The position numbers and the translations under genes are program-made. 25,191 nt of DNA from Penium margaritaceum (Eukaryota; Streptophyta; Zygnematophyceae; Desmidiales; Peniaceae). Shown here one piece after another: positions 1 to 9,197 of this stretch; position 1 is the first letter of the stretch; the number at the start of each line of letters is the position of its first letter. The DNA lies in assembly GCA_023375785.1 (NCBI GenBank), contig SZWC01002421.1:35644-60834 (forward strand). Reading direction: 5' to 3'. The notes under the pieces are model-generated. The model searched no databases, was not told the origin of the DNA, and saw only the letters and a list, made by a program, of their open reading frames with translations.

Positions 1-4
<4 letters not shown>

Positions 5-34
<30 letters not shown>
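5..34. repeat. (TA)15 microsatellite
   Basis: Fifteen uninterrupted TA dinucleotides follow TGTG at the left edge. This is a simple-sequence repeat and its true length in the genome may differ from the assembly. Confidence 0.95.
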
Positions 35-37
<3 letters not shown>

Positions 38-38
<1 letters not shown>

Positions 39-298
39 ATACATAGATCATGCAATGTATAAAAGAGGAACGATTAACCATACCTCGACTCGTGCCATAT
101 TTCCTGTAGTGCTTCCATGGGAATGAGAGTCGTGTAAGTGTGCACTGGACATCGAAGCCCCTTCTACTCCACTTGTTACCACCACATAGCCCGTGACTGA
201 TCCAAGCAAAACAAAGGGGAGGTCAACCCTCTTCAAGCAGGCCCTCTAGCAGGCAAGTCAAACTACCCCCTCTCAGTTTGAGACATCAGCCCATCTTG
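38..298. other. Unassigned flank, no gene recognised
   Basis: A short minus-strand open frame (236 to 48, 62 codons) reads toward a possible GT donor (CGAG then GTATGG, near 88-83). It matches no family I know, so I do not call it a gene. No LTR ends, hairpins or RNA-gene boxes are evident. Confidence 0.4.
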
Positions 299-670
299 AA
301 TCACCACTCTTCTGTTGCCACTCTATCGGCCCGGACCTAGTCATTGGCCCCGCTCTCACAGTGGTGGCAGCGGCCAAAACTGCCAATGACTCTTCAGACA
401 GCCGTCATTGCGAGGATGAGTGAAATCAGCCATCCTCTTCACCACCTCAGTGGCCATCGTGCGGACTCGGCTATCAACTCCACTCTCAAAGCAACAGCAG
501 CGGCCACAACGGCTTCTAAATTTTCAGGCAGCCATCACTACGAGTGTGGCTGCATTCAACCACCCTCTCCGCCGTCTTTCCGGCCATCATGCGGACCTGG
601 TTGTCACCTTCGTCCTCATAGCAGCGGCAGCGGCCATTGCCACACTTGACTCCAACTTGGCACTGTTACA
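299..670 (+). repeat. Three diverged ~128-bp tandem repeats
   Basis: Units start near 299, 423 and 553. Shared landmarks occur in the same order in each: an AATCA/ATTCA start, a CCACCCTCT-like stretch, a GGCC(ATC)..CGGAC block, then GGCAGCGGCCA or CAGCAGCGGCCA, then CAGCCRTCAYT. Units 2 and 3 are most alike. Divergence is high, so the duplication is old. The repeats overlap the start of the frame at 420-980 and may once have been coding. Confidence 0.6.
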
Positions 671-980
671 GCAGCTGCCACCACTATTGCTGTTGCTGCA
701 CTACTACCGTCATAGCCACAGCCTTGGATATTTTCCCGTGTTCCTCTCCTTGGGCTGTGCTTTGGTGTCAATGAGCGTGCTTCTCAAGTCTCACCTCTGC
801 TTTCGGGGACTCTTGCTTTGTGGCAATGCCATCACTTTTTTTTTCATCCTGGAATTACCACCCAAGTCACCTCTAATATGCTCTCCTTTGGACAAAGAGG
901 AGGACGCCATCGATGAGTCTTACATGGCACGGTGGGAGGAAGAACAACGGCACGACGAGGCTCATGATAATTTGTGCTGA
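420..980 (+). CDS. Unrecognised 186-codon open frame, probably a relic
   Basis: I do not recognise this protein. The first ~75 codons lie in the ~128-bp tandem repeats. The middle is hydrophobic and Leu-rich (around residues 75-155, low complexity). The last ~30 residues switch abruptly to charged sequence (KEEDAIDESY, ARWEEEQRHDEAH). A similarly charged stretch continues after the stop in another frame (971-1141), including EYKRKKEEIEF, which suggests one longer charged region broken by a frameshift. No start context, intron or partner gene supports it. It could be the 5' part of a retrotransposon gag, a host-gene relic, or chance. Composition and the apparent frameshift argue against an active gene. 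Confidence 0.25.
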   Translation: MKSAILFTTSVAIVRTRLSTPLSKQQQRPQRLLNFQAAITTSVAAFNHPLRRLSGHHADLVVTFVLIAAAAAIATLDSNLALLQQLPPLLLLLHYYRHSHSLGYFPVFLSLGCALVSMSVLLKSHLCFRGLLLCGNAITFFFILELPPKSPLICSPLDKEEDAIDESYMARWEEEQRHDEAHDNLC

Positions 981-1141
981 CATCACGTTTATGTGATGTT
1001 GGCATAGTTCAACAGCACAGTGAGTATGACTCAGACAAGGCCACAGCGGAGTACAAGCGCAAAAAGGAGGAGATTGAGTTCCAGGTCTACACGGCCAACA
1101 AAATTCTGGCCGGTGGCTTTGATGACATACGTTGGTTGGAA
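971..1141 (+). pseudogene. Charged frame-shifted continuation, 57 codons
   Basis: The frame is open from after the TAA at 968 to a TGA following IRWLE. It lacks a useful ATG. It encodes a strongly charged, coiled-coil-like stretch (residues like EYDSDKATAEYKRKKEEIEF) that resembles in character the acidic tail ending at 980 in a different frame. I infer one ancestral coding segment split by an indel near 960-975. The family is unknown. Confidence 0.3.
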
Positions 1142-2048
1142 TGACCATTGATAATACCCTCTTTTATACTTGTTTCTCCTTCAGCCAGTGGCACACAGTC
1201 ATCATTCCTACTTGTAATAAGAGCTATAACACTTATAATCACAGCCACAGTAGTCTCAGTCATAGCATGAATAGTTATAGACACAGCCACCTCCGGTAGT
1301 ATTGAGGGTCAGGGTCCTGCAAACCCCCTTCTACGTGAGGAGATGTCAGCTACAGAAGCCGCCAGTCTTTCCTGTGCCATGCTTGACGTAGCAACATCTG
1401 CAACAACTATACTTGTATCCACAACTAGAGTCTCACATGTACCCACTGCCAAAGCTTATGGATGTGCGAAGGAGGAGATTACACAGGCAACATCTACATT
1501 CAGACCACTCACAACAGCTGTTGTGAATATGGACGCTCATAATTCTACAACAATAGGAGCAGCTGTCACGACCACTGCCACAGAAGCTGAATCAACCTCA
1601 TCTGCTATCCTGTCCATCTCGGCTATTACCCTCTTTTGTATTGTATTCACCACAATAACTGCCTCTCCCATCACCGGTCATGTGTACACCATTGTAGCAG
1701 AGTGTACGGTTGTTGCGCCCATCTCCACGGTGGAACTCACTGGATTTTTTGTGCCTTGTAATATCAGCCACATCTTGGATCTCTATGCTATCTATCTCTT
1801 TCGCTCTTGTTCTTTTGCCATTCTTTGTTCTGCTACCTTGTCCTCCATGGGCTACTTGTTCCTTTGACTTCATCTTTCTACCTGGTGGTCTTACACAGTG
1901 CCATCATCCTTTTTTAGATGTCACTGTAGGTTTGAGTGACATCATTGTCTACTTGTCACCTCAAATTTCTCAGACATTGATATATCCACTGTGATAGGGG
2001 AATCTTTCCTAAAAGATCTGAGTCGTCATTCTACTGCCCTCTCTCACC
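1142..2048. other. Unassigned Ser/Thr/Ala-rich stretch, no known gene
   Basis: A plus-strand open frame runs from 1343 to 1867 (174 codons). Its first ~100 residues are dominated by Ser, Thr and Ala (for example STTIGAAVTTTATEAESTSS) and the rest is hydrophobic. It matches nothing I know and may simply reflect the ACA/GCC-rich base composition. A perfect 9-bp inverted repeat (GATGTCACT, 9-nt loop, AGTGACATC) sits at 1917-1943. The region lies where the copia element would need a 5' LTR and leader, but I see no TGTTGG...CA structure or tRNA-Met primer-binding site. Confidence 0.35.
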
Positions 2049-3466
2049 ATGCCTAACCATGAGATAGACATCGAAGAGATCTAAGGTAAGGCTCGTCGGG
2101 CTCATCTGACATTGGAACTTGCTAAGAGTCGTCAACGCAATGCTGGCAACTTGACGGCTGAGATTGCTAAATAAGTGGTTGATCTTGTCATGCGCTGTCT
2201 CATTGTCGCATGCAATCCAGCTGCCGTCACCCCTGATTCTACTACTAAAACTGCACGTACCAATTGTATCCGGAACATTGCAGGCTCAGGGAGTACTTCT
2301 GGCTCATCCTCAACTAGTGCCAGTGCTATTGGTACTGGTGCAAACCCTTCTCCTACAATAGGTGCTCTTGCTTGCACTCTCTTGCCCACTCTCACGAGCA
2401 TGACTTTGAGACTATTCCACCGAATTTCACTAATAAGCTCACCTTCTCTCCTTGGAAGGTTTGCTTAAGTGCATGGGCAACTTTGACAGTAATATTTCCA
2501 ACCTAACCCCAGTGCTACTGGTCCATTCACTCTCTTTCTCATTATTCCACATGTGATATTTACGCTCTCATCAGAGTTGGCTCTCACAAACACACTAAGG
2601 ACATTGACCAGTACAAATGGCGACCCAACACGCGGACGAACTGCAGACCACGTGGGGACATACACCCTAATTTTCCACTGCAACACGGTCATTGGCCATG
2701 ATACGTAAAGTGCACTCACCATTCATTTGAACCACCTTCACATGCGTACTAATGAGACGGCTGCTGAGCATTGGGCACACGATCTCAGTCTCTTACACGA
2801 TCTAGATAAGGTAATGCCTGGACAAATCTTCGTCTGTCTCTCCATAATTACTGGTCTGATTCCTTGGCTCTTTGATCCGTTTCTCCATGTTCCTTGTTCT
2901 GATCTTGAGCGACTTGCATCTGAGCCTGTCACCCTTAATACACCTCCTGGCATTGGTCCACTCTTTGAGTTCACCGATTCCTCACTTGCAGACTGGTGGG
3001 GAAATATGCAGACAATAAATTACATTTCTTTTCTATGTAAACCGTCTCCACTGTAGTAGCCTCCTCCGCTACTCCTATGTCTATTTCCTCATCCTCTTTT
3101 GGAGCCACCTCCACCACCGTTGGTGGTTCCACTGCCATCCTTGGTATGGGATGTGGTCGTGGAGATAGGGGTCGTGGTGGTGGTGTTGGCAATGGAGGGG
3201 GTCATGGAGGCAATGGTCGTGGTCACTCCTCCTTTGCCTCCAACTCTCTTATCACCACCCGCTGGAACAATGGCCAGACTGGTCACTCTGTCCCCAAATA
3301 TCCTCGTTCCCTCGCGAACGACGCGACGCTCGCTTGTCTGCTGCTATGTGTGACCGGTGGGCCCGCACTAGCACAACATCTGGTCTGTCTGCGGGCTCAT
3401 CCTCGTCATCCCCCGTTGCACCTAGTAGTGTGTCCACTCCCACTGGCGTATCTTCCTTCTTGGTAG
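2049..3466 (+). pseudogene. gag: copia gag, decayed
   Basis: The first block starts at the ATG at 2049 (MPNHEIDIEEI) and stays in one frame to 2468, with stops at 2082 and 2172. It is helical and charged at first (GKARRAHLTLELAKSRQRN), then Ser/Gly-rich. Near 2410 another frame reads PPNFTNKLTFSPW, resembling the N-terminal region of copia gag. A second block (2727-3056) contains NETAAEHWAHDL, reminiscent of the UBN2 gag domain. A third block (3077-3466) is Gly/Arg-rich and contains the ruined CCHC knuckle. Placement upstream of protease supports gag, but the N-terminal family match is weak. It could not encode a working nucleocapsid. Confidence 0.55.
3260..3301 (+). other. Ruined CCHC zinc knuckle of copia gag
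   Basis: The frame reads RWNNGQTGHSVPKY. Spacing matches C-x2-C-x4-H-x4-C exactly, with His retained, but all three cysteines are lost (Arg, Asn and Tyr). CGC and TAT are each one base from TGC and TGT. The preceding Gly/Arg-rich tract is usual for nucleocapsid. Confidence 0.7.
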
Positions 3467-3952
3467 CTTTGGACTAGCTTCATCATACTGTCGCCAGGTC
3501 CTTTGGCACCGTTGAGCTTATCTGGCTGCCTCCTCCTAGTCGGACCTTGTATTACGCACCGCCTTTGGTCTTCTACATACCACCCTCCTAGTTCCATGCT
3601 GATGGCCGCTCGCACAATGATTCTTGCACTGATGATTCTTGCGATGATCACCATGCAGCTGAGCGTAGTCTTGAGACAACAATCATCGGCATGCTTTTTC
3701 TTTTGATTTTATGGAGGTGAGATTGTTCTAGGAAATACCTCCCCCCATGGATTTCAGGATGATTCTCCGCTCCGAGATTCTTGTGAAGGGGTCCCATTGG
3801 GAACTCTGTTGGCTAATCCATCTTGGATCAAGCACTGGCAGTCTACCTCCCTTCTCTGTTACCTTGCTGCGTTTGATCACTCACCCTCTCCTTTCATTGG
3901 TATTGTCACTATTTCTCGTGTCCTATCGTTGGCGTGTTCCTCTTAAACTTTT

Positions 3953-4190
3953 TGGCTCATTGATTATGGTGCCACACATCACATGACCTTTTCCAGCTCT
4001 GCCTTTGTCTCCCTTGGCCCCGTTGGTTGTGTGTGTTTTGTCCGCACAGGCTCAAAGAAGTTGCTGCCCATCCATGATGTTGGTTTTGTCCATTTAATCG
4101 GGCCAAGAGGAGGGGAACTTGTTCTTGCCAGGTATTTTATACGTGCCTGATCTCAACATCAGCAGCAGGCGGTCTGTGCCTTTCATTGAC
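3953..4190 (+). pseudogene. copia protease, active site altered
   Basis: The frame from 3953 reads WLIDYGATHHMTFSSSAF. Copia retropepsins have W-x-x-D-(S/T)-G-A-(S/T)-x-H-(I/M) here. The catalytic Asp (codon 3962-3964) is kept, but the next residue is Tyr (TAT at 3965) instead of Ser/Thr, one base from TCT. Downstream, LYVPDLNISSRRSV with IDDLGTDFVS matches the usual C-terminal stretch, in a different frame (from 4119). So the domain is present, frame-shifted and probably inactive. Confidence 0.8.
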
Positions 4191-4469
4191 GACTTGGGTA
4201 CGGACTTTGTCTCTTGCCGTGGAATTGATAATTCTATCTTCCAATCATCTGATGGTGTTGTGTTACACAGCTTCTGCTGCTATTTTCTACTCCGTGGACC
4301 ATCGTCAGTATCCTTGTCTTCAACTGTTGTTTCCCTTGTTCGTGTTACACCATCATTGTTCCCAAAGCACACGTCTCCTGCAGTGCCAACTGTGTCACAT
4401 TCATACCACTGCCATTGACAGTGTGCTATGCCTGCGATCTATACATGATTTTAATCCTGCATCATTTAC

Positions 4470-5240
4470 ACCGTTGAAATTATTTGATTACCGTGACTGT
4501 TCTCAAGGCAAGATGTACCACTCTCCCTTCTCCACCTCTGACGACATCACCTCCCATCCCTTCAAGCTTGTCCACGCTTTCACGAGGAATCCTCTCCCTC
4601 ATGACTTGGTTGCCATGTTCTACGTCTGGCTAATGATTCCTTGAATTTTTGTTATATTTTTATACTGTGTCAGTTGAGTGATGGAACTGATGTCCTCAAG
4701 GGATGACTTCCTCAGGCCAAGCATGCCTGTCATATCGGCTACACATATTTCTCTCTGATTGTGGTGGTGAATTCTTCGGTCCTACGTCTCATTTTCTTGC
4801 ATTGCGTAGGATGCGTATGGATTCCTCCACTCCCTACACACCCCAATAGAACGGTGTGTCTGAACGGTGGAACCGTATCCTTGCTAATGGTATTTAGTCT
4901 CTTTTTTTCTAATTCTGGTATTCCCCATCTCATAGTTTTTTAGGCCATGCCCTATATAAGTTGGCTGTGGAACCATGTTCCTTATGGCCCTCTTTCTTGT
5001 GGAATTACTCCTTATGAGCGTTGGACTAGTTCTTATGCCAACCTTCACCTTGCTCGTGTTTGGGATTGTGTTGGTATTGTCTGGCTCTTTGCTAAAATGT
5101 ACGATGGCAAACTGTCCAGTCGGGGTCGTCTCTACGTCTTTCTTGGTGTCTCCACCCAGTCCAAGACCTGGAAGATTTAGGCACCCTCTCAGTGTCATGT
5201 TTTTAAGTCACGCAATGCCCTTCTTTTTAATCTATCTTTG
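4470..5240 (+). pseudogene. copia integrase, decayed
   Basis: The end of the pre-integrase zinc region is visible as DCSQGKMYHSPFSTS then HPFKLVHA (about 4480-4590). The core carries SDCGGEFF (Asp codon 4757-4759) and, in the same frame, TPYTPQ-stop-NGVSERWNR. The stop is TAG at 4847, a CAG-to-TAG change in the very conserved PQQNG motif. Farther on, ITPYERWTSS and GRLYVFLGVSTQSKTWK (frame starting 4947) match the C-terminal part. A further shift separates this from FKSRNALL at about 5200. Integrase joins element cDNA to host DNA; this copy cannot. Confidence 0.85.
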
Positions 5241-5803
5241 AGCGTGATCTCAATTGTCTCCCCCCTATAGCCATCCTTGCTCCGCTCTTTTGTTTGAAGG
5301 ATGTGTGTCTCTCCTTTGTTCATTCTTGTTTCTAGGTTGGATTGTGACACTAGGGTTGATGGTATTGTATGTTTTGACAATGTTGCAACACCTAGTGCCT
5401 CACAACTAGTTCCGTCCGATGAGGGCTCTCATGGTACCTTTGTTTCCTTTACCCCATCTTCCCTACCTTGCACTCATGTTGTGCCTCCCTCTGTTGTTCT
5501 ACCCCCGCATCCTTGTCCATAACCTGACCAGTCCCCCTCGTCCTCACCTACCGCTGTTCAGTCTCCTTTGCTGTGAAAGATCCTACTGGTCCTATTCTCC
5601 CTTCCCTCGTGCCTTACAATTGTGGGTGTTGGCTTTTTTCCCTTCCTTTCCACTGTGTCATTGTGTTGGGTGACCCTCAGCCGCGTGCCTTGGGCTTCGC
5701 CACCACTGCTTTTCATGGCCATGGTGTTGGTGTCATGCATCCTAGTACAACCCTTAGATAGTCTCTCATTTATGAGGGGTTCCACAATGTAGTTGGCACA
5801 TCT
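5241..5803. other. copia integrase-RT linker
   Basis: This is low-complexity Pro/Ser/Leu-rich sequence in all frames between integrase and RT, where copia polyproteins have a variable linker. No separate gene is supported. Confidence 0.45.
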
Positions 5804-6108
5804 GTGACAGGCTATGTTGCTGTTTGCTTTGCTGCCAAGTTCCCCTCTCCTTTGGGTCCTGAGCTCAGTACCATTAGGGAGGCTCATGAGGCCATGGACT
5901 CATCTCTATGGGAGTCGTCTATGAGAGAGGAGCTAAGTGCTGTGCAAGAGCATGGGGTGTATGAGCTAGTCGACTTTCCACCTGGCCGCAAGGTTGTGTA
6001 AGCACATTGGGTCTTTTGGTGCAAGCTGAAGCCAAATGGTGCTCTTGATCGTTACAAGGCACGTCTCATGGCCAAGGGTTTCTCACAAATCCTTGGCATG
6101 GATTTTTC
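5804..6108 (+). pseudogene. copia reverse transcriptase, N-terminal part
   Basis: The frame 5804-6001 contains REAHEAMDSSLWESSMREEL and VYELVDFPPGRKVV, the standard start of the copia RT domain (EA-x(5)-W-x2-AM-x2-E, then LP-x-G-x-K). A TAA at 6001 interrupts it. The same frame then continues HWVFWCKLKPNGALDRYKA, RLMAKGFSQILGMDFS, matching the next conserved block (KARLVAKGFSQ-x2-G-x-D). After 6108 the match weakens (RHATTRARLSLVAHH to about 6165), then foreign sequence begins. Confidence 0.88.
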
Positions 6109-6300
6109 AGGCATTGGACGCCATGCCACTACTCGTGCTCGTCTCAGTCTGGTGGCACACCATTAAGACTACACACCAATGTTGAATCGTGATTTGTTGG
6201 GCAGAATCGGTATCACGAGTCAATGCTTGCAGAAAGAATCATTACCATGATACACATATGTACCACAGAAGTAGCACAGATGTGTATTTGCGGAACGGAC

Positions 6301-6322
6301 CCGCCTGCGGAGACGCAGGCGG
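6301..6322. repeat. Perfect 9-bp hairpin, GAGA loop
   Basis: Arms CCGCCTGCG and CGCAGGCGG are separated by GAGA. It lies near the left end of the foreign segment in copia RT. Confidence 0.85.
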
Positions 6323-6723
6323 AAGAGTTAGCCCAGTCCAAAAGCCACTCGGACCGGGTGGAAAACAACACTCAGTTTGGGTGTCCTCCTCTTGGCGAGA
6401 GGAGAACATACTGGATGATTTTTTTTTGATGTCATCGAACGACATGGATATCATAGAACGATAGACATCGATAATGCATGAGCATCATGCTACCCAATGC
6501 GAAACAGTTCTGTGAATATGACATACATATTTTAGTGCCAACCACACTACCAAATAGTCACAAATCAGCCGATGGAAAACATAAGGCAGGTTCAATAAAG
6601 AGTTGGAAAACTGTTATCCTTGCACTCGCAAGGGCAGTTGGTTTGCCACGTAGTTGTAAAAATGTCTTTATTGACACGAAACAAATGAACATGGTCGGTT
6701 TACGATCATGCAACAGGTTTTAG

Positions 6724-6790
6724 GTTGTGCACATTTCTGGCAACACCACTCTAGCGTCGCCACAGTGGCATAGCCAGAAATGCGCACAAC
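6724..6790. repeat. 18-bp inverted repeat with inner 5-bp stem
   Basis: Outer arms 6724-6741 and 6773-6790 pair over 18 bases with one mismatch, which becomes a G-U pair in one of the two transcripts. An inner stem CCACT/AGTGG (6746-6750, 6764-6768) makes a two-tier hairpin with a 13-nt terminal loop. It sits in the middle of the foreign segment and may be a structured RNA, a small-RNA precursor or a subterminal repeat. Confidence 0.75.
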
Positions 6791-7133
6791 GGTTGGTCCA
6801 TTATGTGCCTACATCCGCAACATTAGACACATCATGCAAATGTACATGTCCATAAACGCAGTCAAACGAGGTTTGCAATGTCAGTTTTGTGTGGAAAGTA
6901 CCACATCATGACACGTGGAAGATAAGGATTGTGGAGACAAACACTGAATATAGGTGGTGTGAACCGGAGGTGTACAGAATATCCATTCTGTTTGATCATT
7001 CCTGAGTCCTTGCTTCACGATTCTACATTTACAGACATTTCGCATTTAGAGGTATCGTGATACCACAAGCATTTCAATTGCTGGTACATGGGTGGATTGG
7101 AGGGTGGCATGGAGGGGGGGGATGTCGGGAGTT

Positions 7134-7153
7134 GAGGGGGGTGAGCCCCCCTC
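7134..7153. repeat. G-run/C-run hairpin
   Basis: GAGGGGGG, loop TGAG, CCCCCCTC. A further run of eight G lies just upstream (about 7113-7121). The segment could fold as a hairpin or G-quadruplex and is also prone to sequencing error. Confidence 0.75.
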
Positions 7154-7261
7154 CTCCTCCCGATTCTAAGGTACCCCCAATACCAAAGCGATTCCGGCAA
7201 CCCACAATCAGAATCGTGATACCGGGTAAGTATCATGCACCCGCGATACAACACCGTCATT

Positions 7262-7870
7262 CCTTGGAATCGGTGTGCATCCTTACACACCATGATTGGG
7301 AGCTTGAGGAGATGGATGTGAACAATGCTTTCCTACATGATACATTGGATGAGGAGATCTGGTTTTACTGACGGCACTAGCAAAGTTTAACGATTACATA
7401 AGGCCTTGCATGGACTAGAGCAGTTACCTTGCTGTTGGAACATGGAGGTCACCGCTACATCATCCCCTCTTGTTGTTGTTCTTGTCTACATTGATGACCT
7501 GCTCATTGCCTCCCTCTGTTGTGCAGTTTGTGAATTTTTTGCTGTAGTATGTTAAGAAGATGAAGGACCTTGGTCTTGCTCGAGTGTTTTTTGGTATGGA
7601 GCTAACAATGGACCGTCCTAATCAAAAATTGCAGGTACACCTGGCTACCTCAATTTGCAGTCTTGCCGAGCATTTTACTCTTGAAGTGGTGACTCTATCG
7701 GCCACGACGCCAATGACCCTAGCTGGTCAGAAATCTCTCAAAACACCTGGTTTTAATCAGCTAGGAGGGGGGGAGTCAATGCCACTGACTATCTCTGAGT
7801 CATCGTCTCATTGGTGTATATCGTCACCACAATATGGCCACATCTTGCATTCACTATTAACAACCTGACA
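7262..7870 (+). pseudogene. copia reverse transcriptase, C-terminal part
   Basis: RT resumes with HHDWELEEMDVNNAFLHDTL then DEEIWFY, the block containing the first catalytic Asp (MDV). After a stop and shifts, VVVLVYIDDLLIA encodes the YxDD box, here YIDD, intact at 7487-7498. The frame 7560-7868 starts MKDLGLARVFFGMELTMDRP, the standard post-YxDD segment, and ends near the domain end. Catalytic residues survive but reading-frame continuity does not. Confidence 0.88.
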
Positions 7871-7959
7871 CAGCTGCCTTGTTGTCCACGACATCATCAT
7901 ATCGAGGTTGCATTGCGTGTCATTTGATATACACTCTTGATAGCTCGCGTTGGACTTTG

Positions 7960-8463
7960 CTATCCAGCACAACCCTCCGTAGTTGTCAATGGCTACACTG
8001 ATTACAACTGGGCACGTGACACTAATGCACGTAGTTGATCAGGCTATATCTTCGTGGTTGGAGGCACTTATGTATTTTGGTAAAGTGGCATGCAGGCCTG
8101 CATTGCACACATTTCTAACAAAGTTGAGTACTATGCGCTCAGATCAGGTATGTGTGAAAGTCGTTGGTTGTGTCCTCTCTTACAATAGCTACCTGTTTCC
8201 ATTTCCTGCATCACTCTATGCCGTGACAGTAAAAACACTAAGGCCATTGGTGAAAATCACAGCATGCAGCACTCAAGCACCAAGCATGTCAATATTGAAC
8301 ATCCCTTTGTTCGTGAATGCATTGCCGCTGGTATCATGAAGGTTGTCTGGGTGGAAATGCGATCTCAGCGGGCTAATTTCCTGACCAAGGTCCTCAACTC
8401 TGTTCCGGTCAAGTTTTCTGTGCATGCAGTTGATCTGACAAATGCACTCTCTTTTCCTGACTG
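7960..8463 (+). pseudogene. copia RNase H, decayed
   Basis: From about 7990 one frame reads GYTDYNWARDTNARS, stop, SGYIFVVGGTYVFW, then HISNKVEYYALR. This matches the copia RNase H pattern D-(A/S)-D-W-(A)-x(6)-RS-(T)-SG-(Y) and the later E-YxAL. The TGA at about 8036 replaces the usual Thr of RSTSG. A later frame (8264-8463) reads STKHVNIEHPFVRE, the conserved TKHID-x3-H-x2-RE block, and QRANFLTKVLNSVPVKFSV, the Q-x-AD-x2-TK-x-L block (here RA-N-F). A terminal stop follows FPD. Confidence 0.87.
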
Positions 8464-8729
8464 AACTTGAATGTTGTTACCCTCTTCCCGTCCTGTGGTG
8501 TCAANCAAGCATGTCAATATTGAACATCCCTTTGTTTGTGAATGCATTGCCGCTGGTATCATGAAGGTTGTCTGGGTGGAAATGCGATCTCAGCGGGCTA
8601 ATTTCCTGACCAAGGTCCTCAACTCTGTTCCGGTCAAGTTTTCTGTGCATGCAGTTGATCTGACACATGCACTCTCTTTTCCTGACTGAACTTGAATGTT
8701 GTTACCCTCTTCCCGTCCTGTGGTGTCAA
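8281..8729 (+). repeat. 225-bp tandem duplication, junction is one N
   Basis: Bases 8281-8504 and 8506-8729 are the same 224-bp sequence covering the end of RNase H. I see two differences (TTCGTG/TTTGTG and CAAATG/CACATG). The only ambiguous base in the window, at 8505, is exactly at the junction. Two contigs overlapping by 224 bp and joined without collapsing the overlap would give this pattern; two alleles could explain the two differences. A true duplication is possible but less likely. Confidence 0.9.
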
Positions 8730-8798
8730 TTGTCCTTTATGTGACTCTCGTGTTATCTCTTGACAATTTTCTGGTTCTTCGTTTGCGGGCCAGGTGGA

Positions 8799-9188
8799 TG
8801 TTGGTATTGGTGCTTAAGTGATGACTTACCAATGCACCATTTACTGTCCACTGGTCTTCATGCACACACATATCTATACAGGAGATTGATTCAACATGGC
8901 TACTGTGCGAACCAAGTGGCCATTTGATGTAATAGCACGTTCAACTTCTACGGCGTTTCTCCCGTATTTAGCCACTTGGATAACATAGGGCTTGCTAGCA
9001 GCTCATGCGTAATGCGTGAAGTGGGACTCGCTCACCGGTCTAAGTCCTCACTTCATCCAACTTCTCACCACTCACTTCTTACATTCTCTATGCGAGTTTG
9101 CAACAAATCCATGGTGTCTCCCTCTCTCATAGTTTATTCCCCTCTCTCTCTTCCTCGTGTTCCCTCATACCATTCTACTAAATAAACA
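8799..9188 (+). repeat. Probable copia 3' LTR
   Basis: After RNase H, a weak purine tract (AGGTGGA, 8792-8798) precedes TGTTGGTATTGGTGC. A CA that could end the LTR follows AATAAA at 9187-9188, immediately before sequence related to the chromovirus chromodomain. The resulting 390-bp length is reasonable for copia. No partner LTR exists in the window, so both ends are tentative. Confidence 0.35.
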
Positions 9189-9197
9189 TATTATACA

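Larger units (their letters stand above)
6209..7223. mobile_element. ~1-kb insertion in copia RT with short inverted termini
   Basis: This segment lies between the two halves of the RT. It begins GGTATCACGA and ends with the exact reverse complement TCGTGATACC. The match extends by one outer base each side (6208-6218 and 7214-7224). The near-palindrome GGTATCGTGATACC also occurs inside, near 7050. I found no convincing target-site duplication and no transposase. It contains several hairpins and a G/C-run hairpin near the right end. It could be a non-autonomous DNA transposon or a compound insertion. The flanking RT halves seem to overlap in homology, so a simple insertion is not certain. Confidence 0.4.
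2049..9188 (+). mobile_element. Degenerate Ty1/copia retrotransposon (5' LTR not found)
   Basis: Domains occur in the order diagnostic of copia elements: gag with a ruined zinc knuckle (3260), protease (3953), integrase (about 4470-5240), RT (5804 onward, YIDD at 7487) and RNase H (7980-8450). Gypsy elements place integrase last, so the order alone excludes them. Every domain carries frame breaks or stops. A ~1-kb foreign segment interrupts RT. The 3' end is a probable LTR at 8799-9188, with no second copy in the window to confirm it. The right end abuts the chromodomain of a chromovirus fragment, consistent with copia having inserted into that older element. Confidence 0.85.

Noticed and set aside
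48..236. Minus-strand 62-codon frame, possibly an exon with GT donor
   Set aside because: No family match; a faint resemblance of TGYVV..SSAH to copia RNase H does not hold up residue by residue.
2971..3286. Minus-strand Pro-rich and Thr-rich frames
   Set aside because: They are antisense shadows of the Gly/Arg-rich copia nucleocapsid region.
6478..6723. 81-codon frame in the foreign block as a transposase
   Set aside because: No DDE/DDD motif or known transposase block; it is too short and ends at the hairpin.
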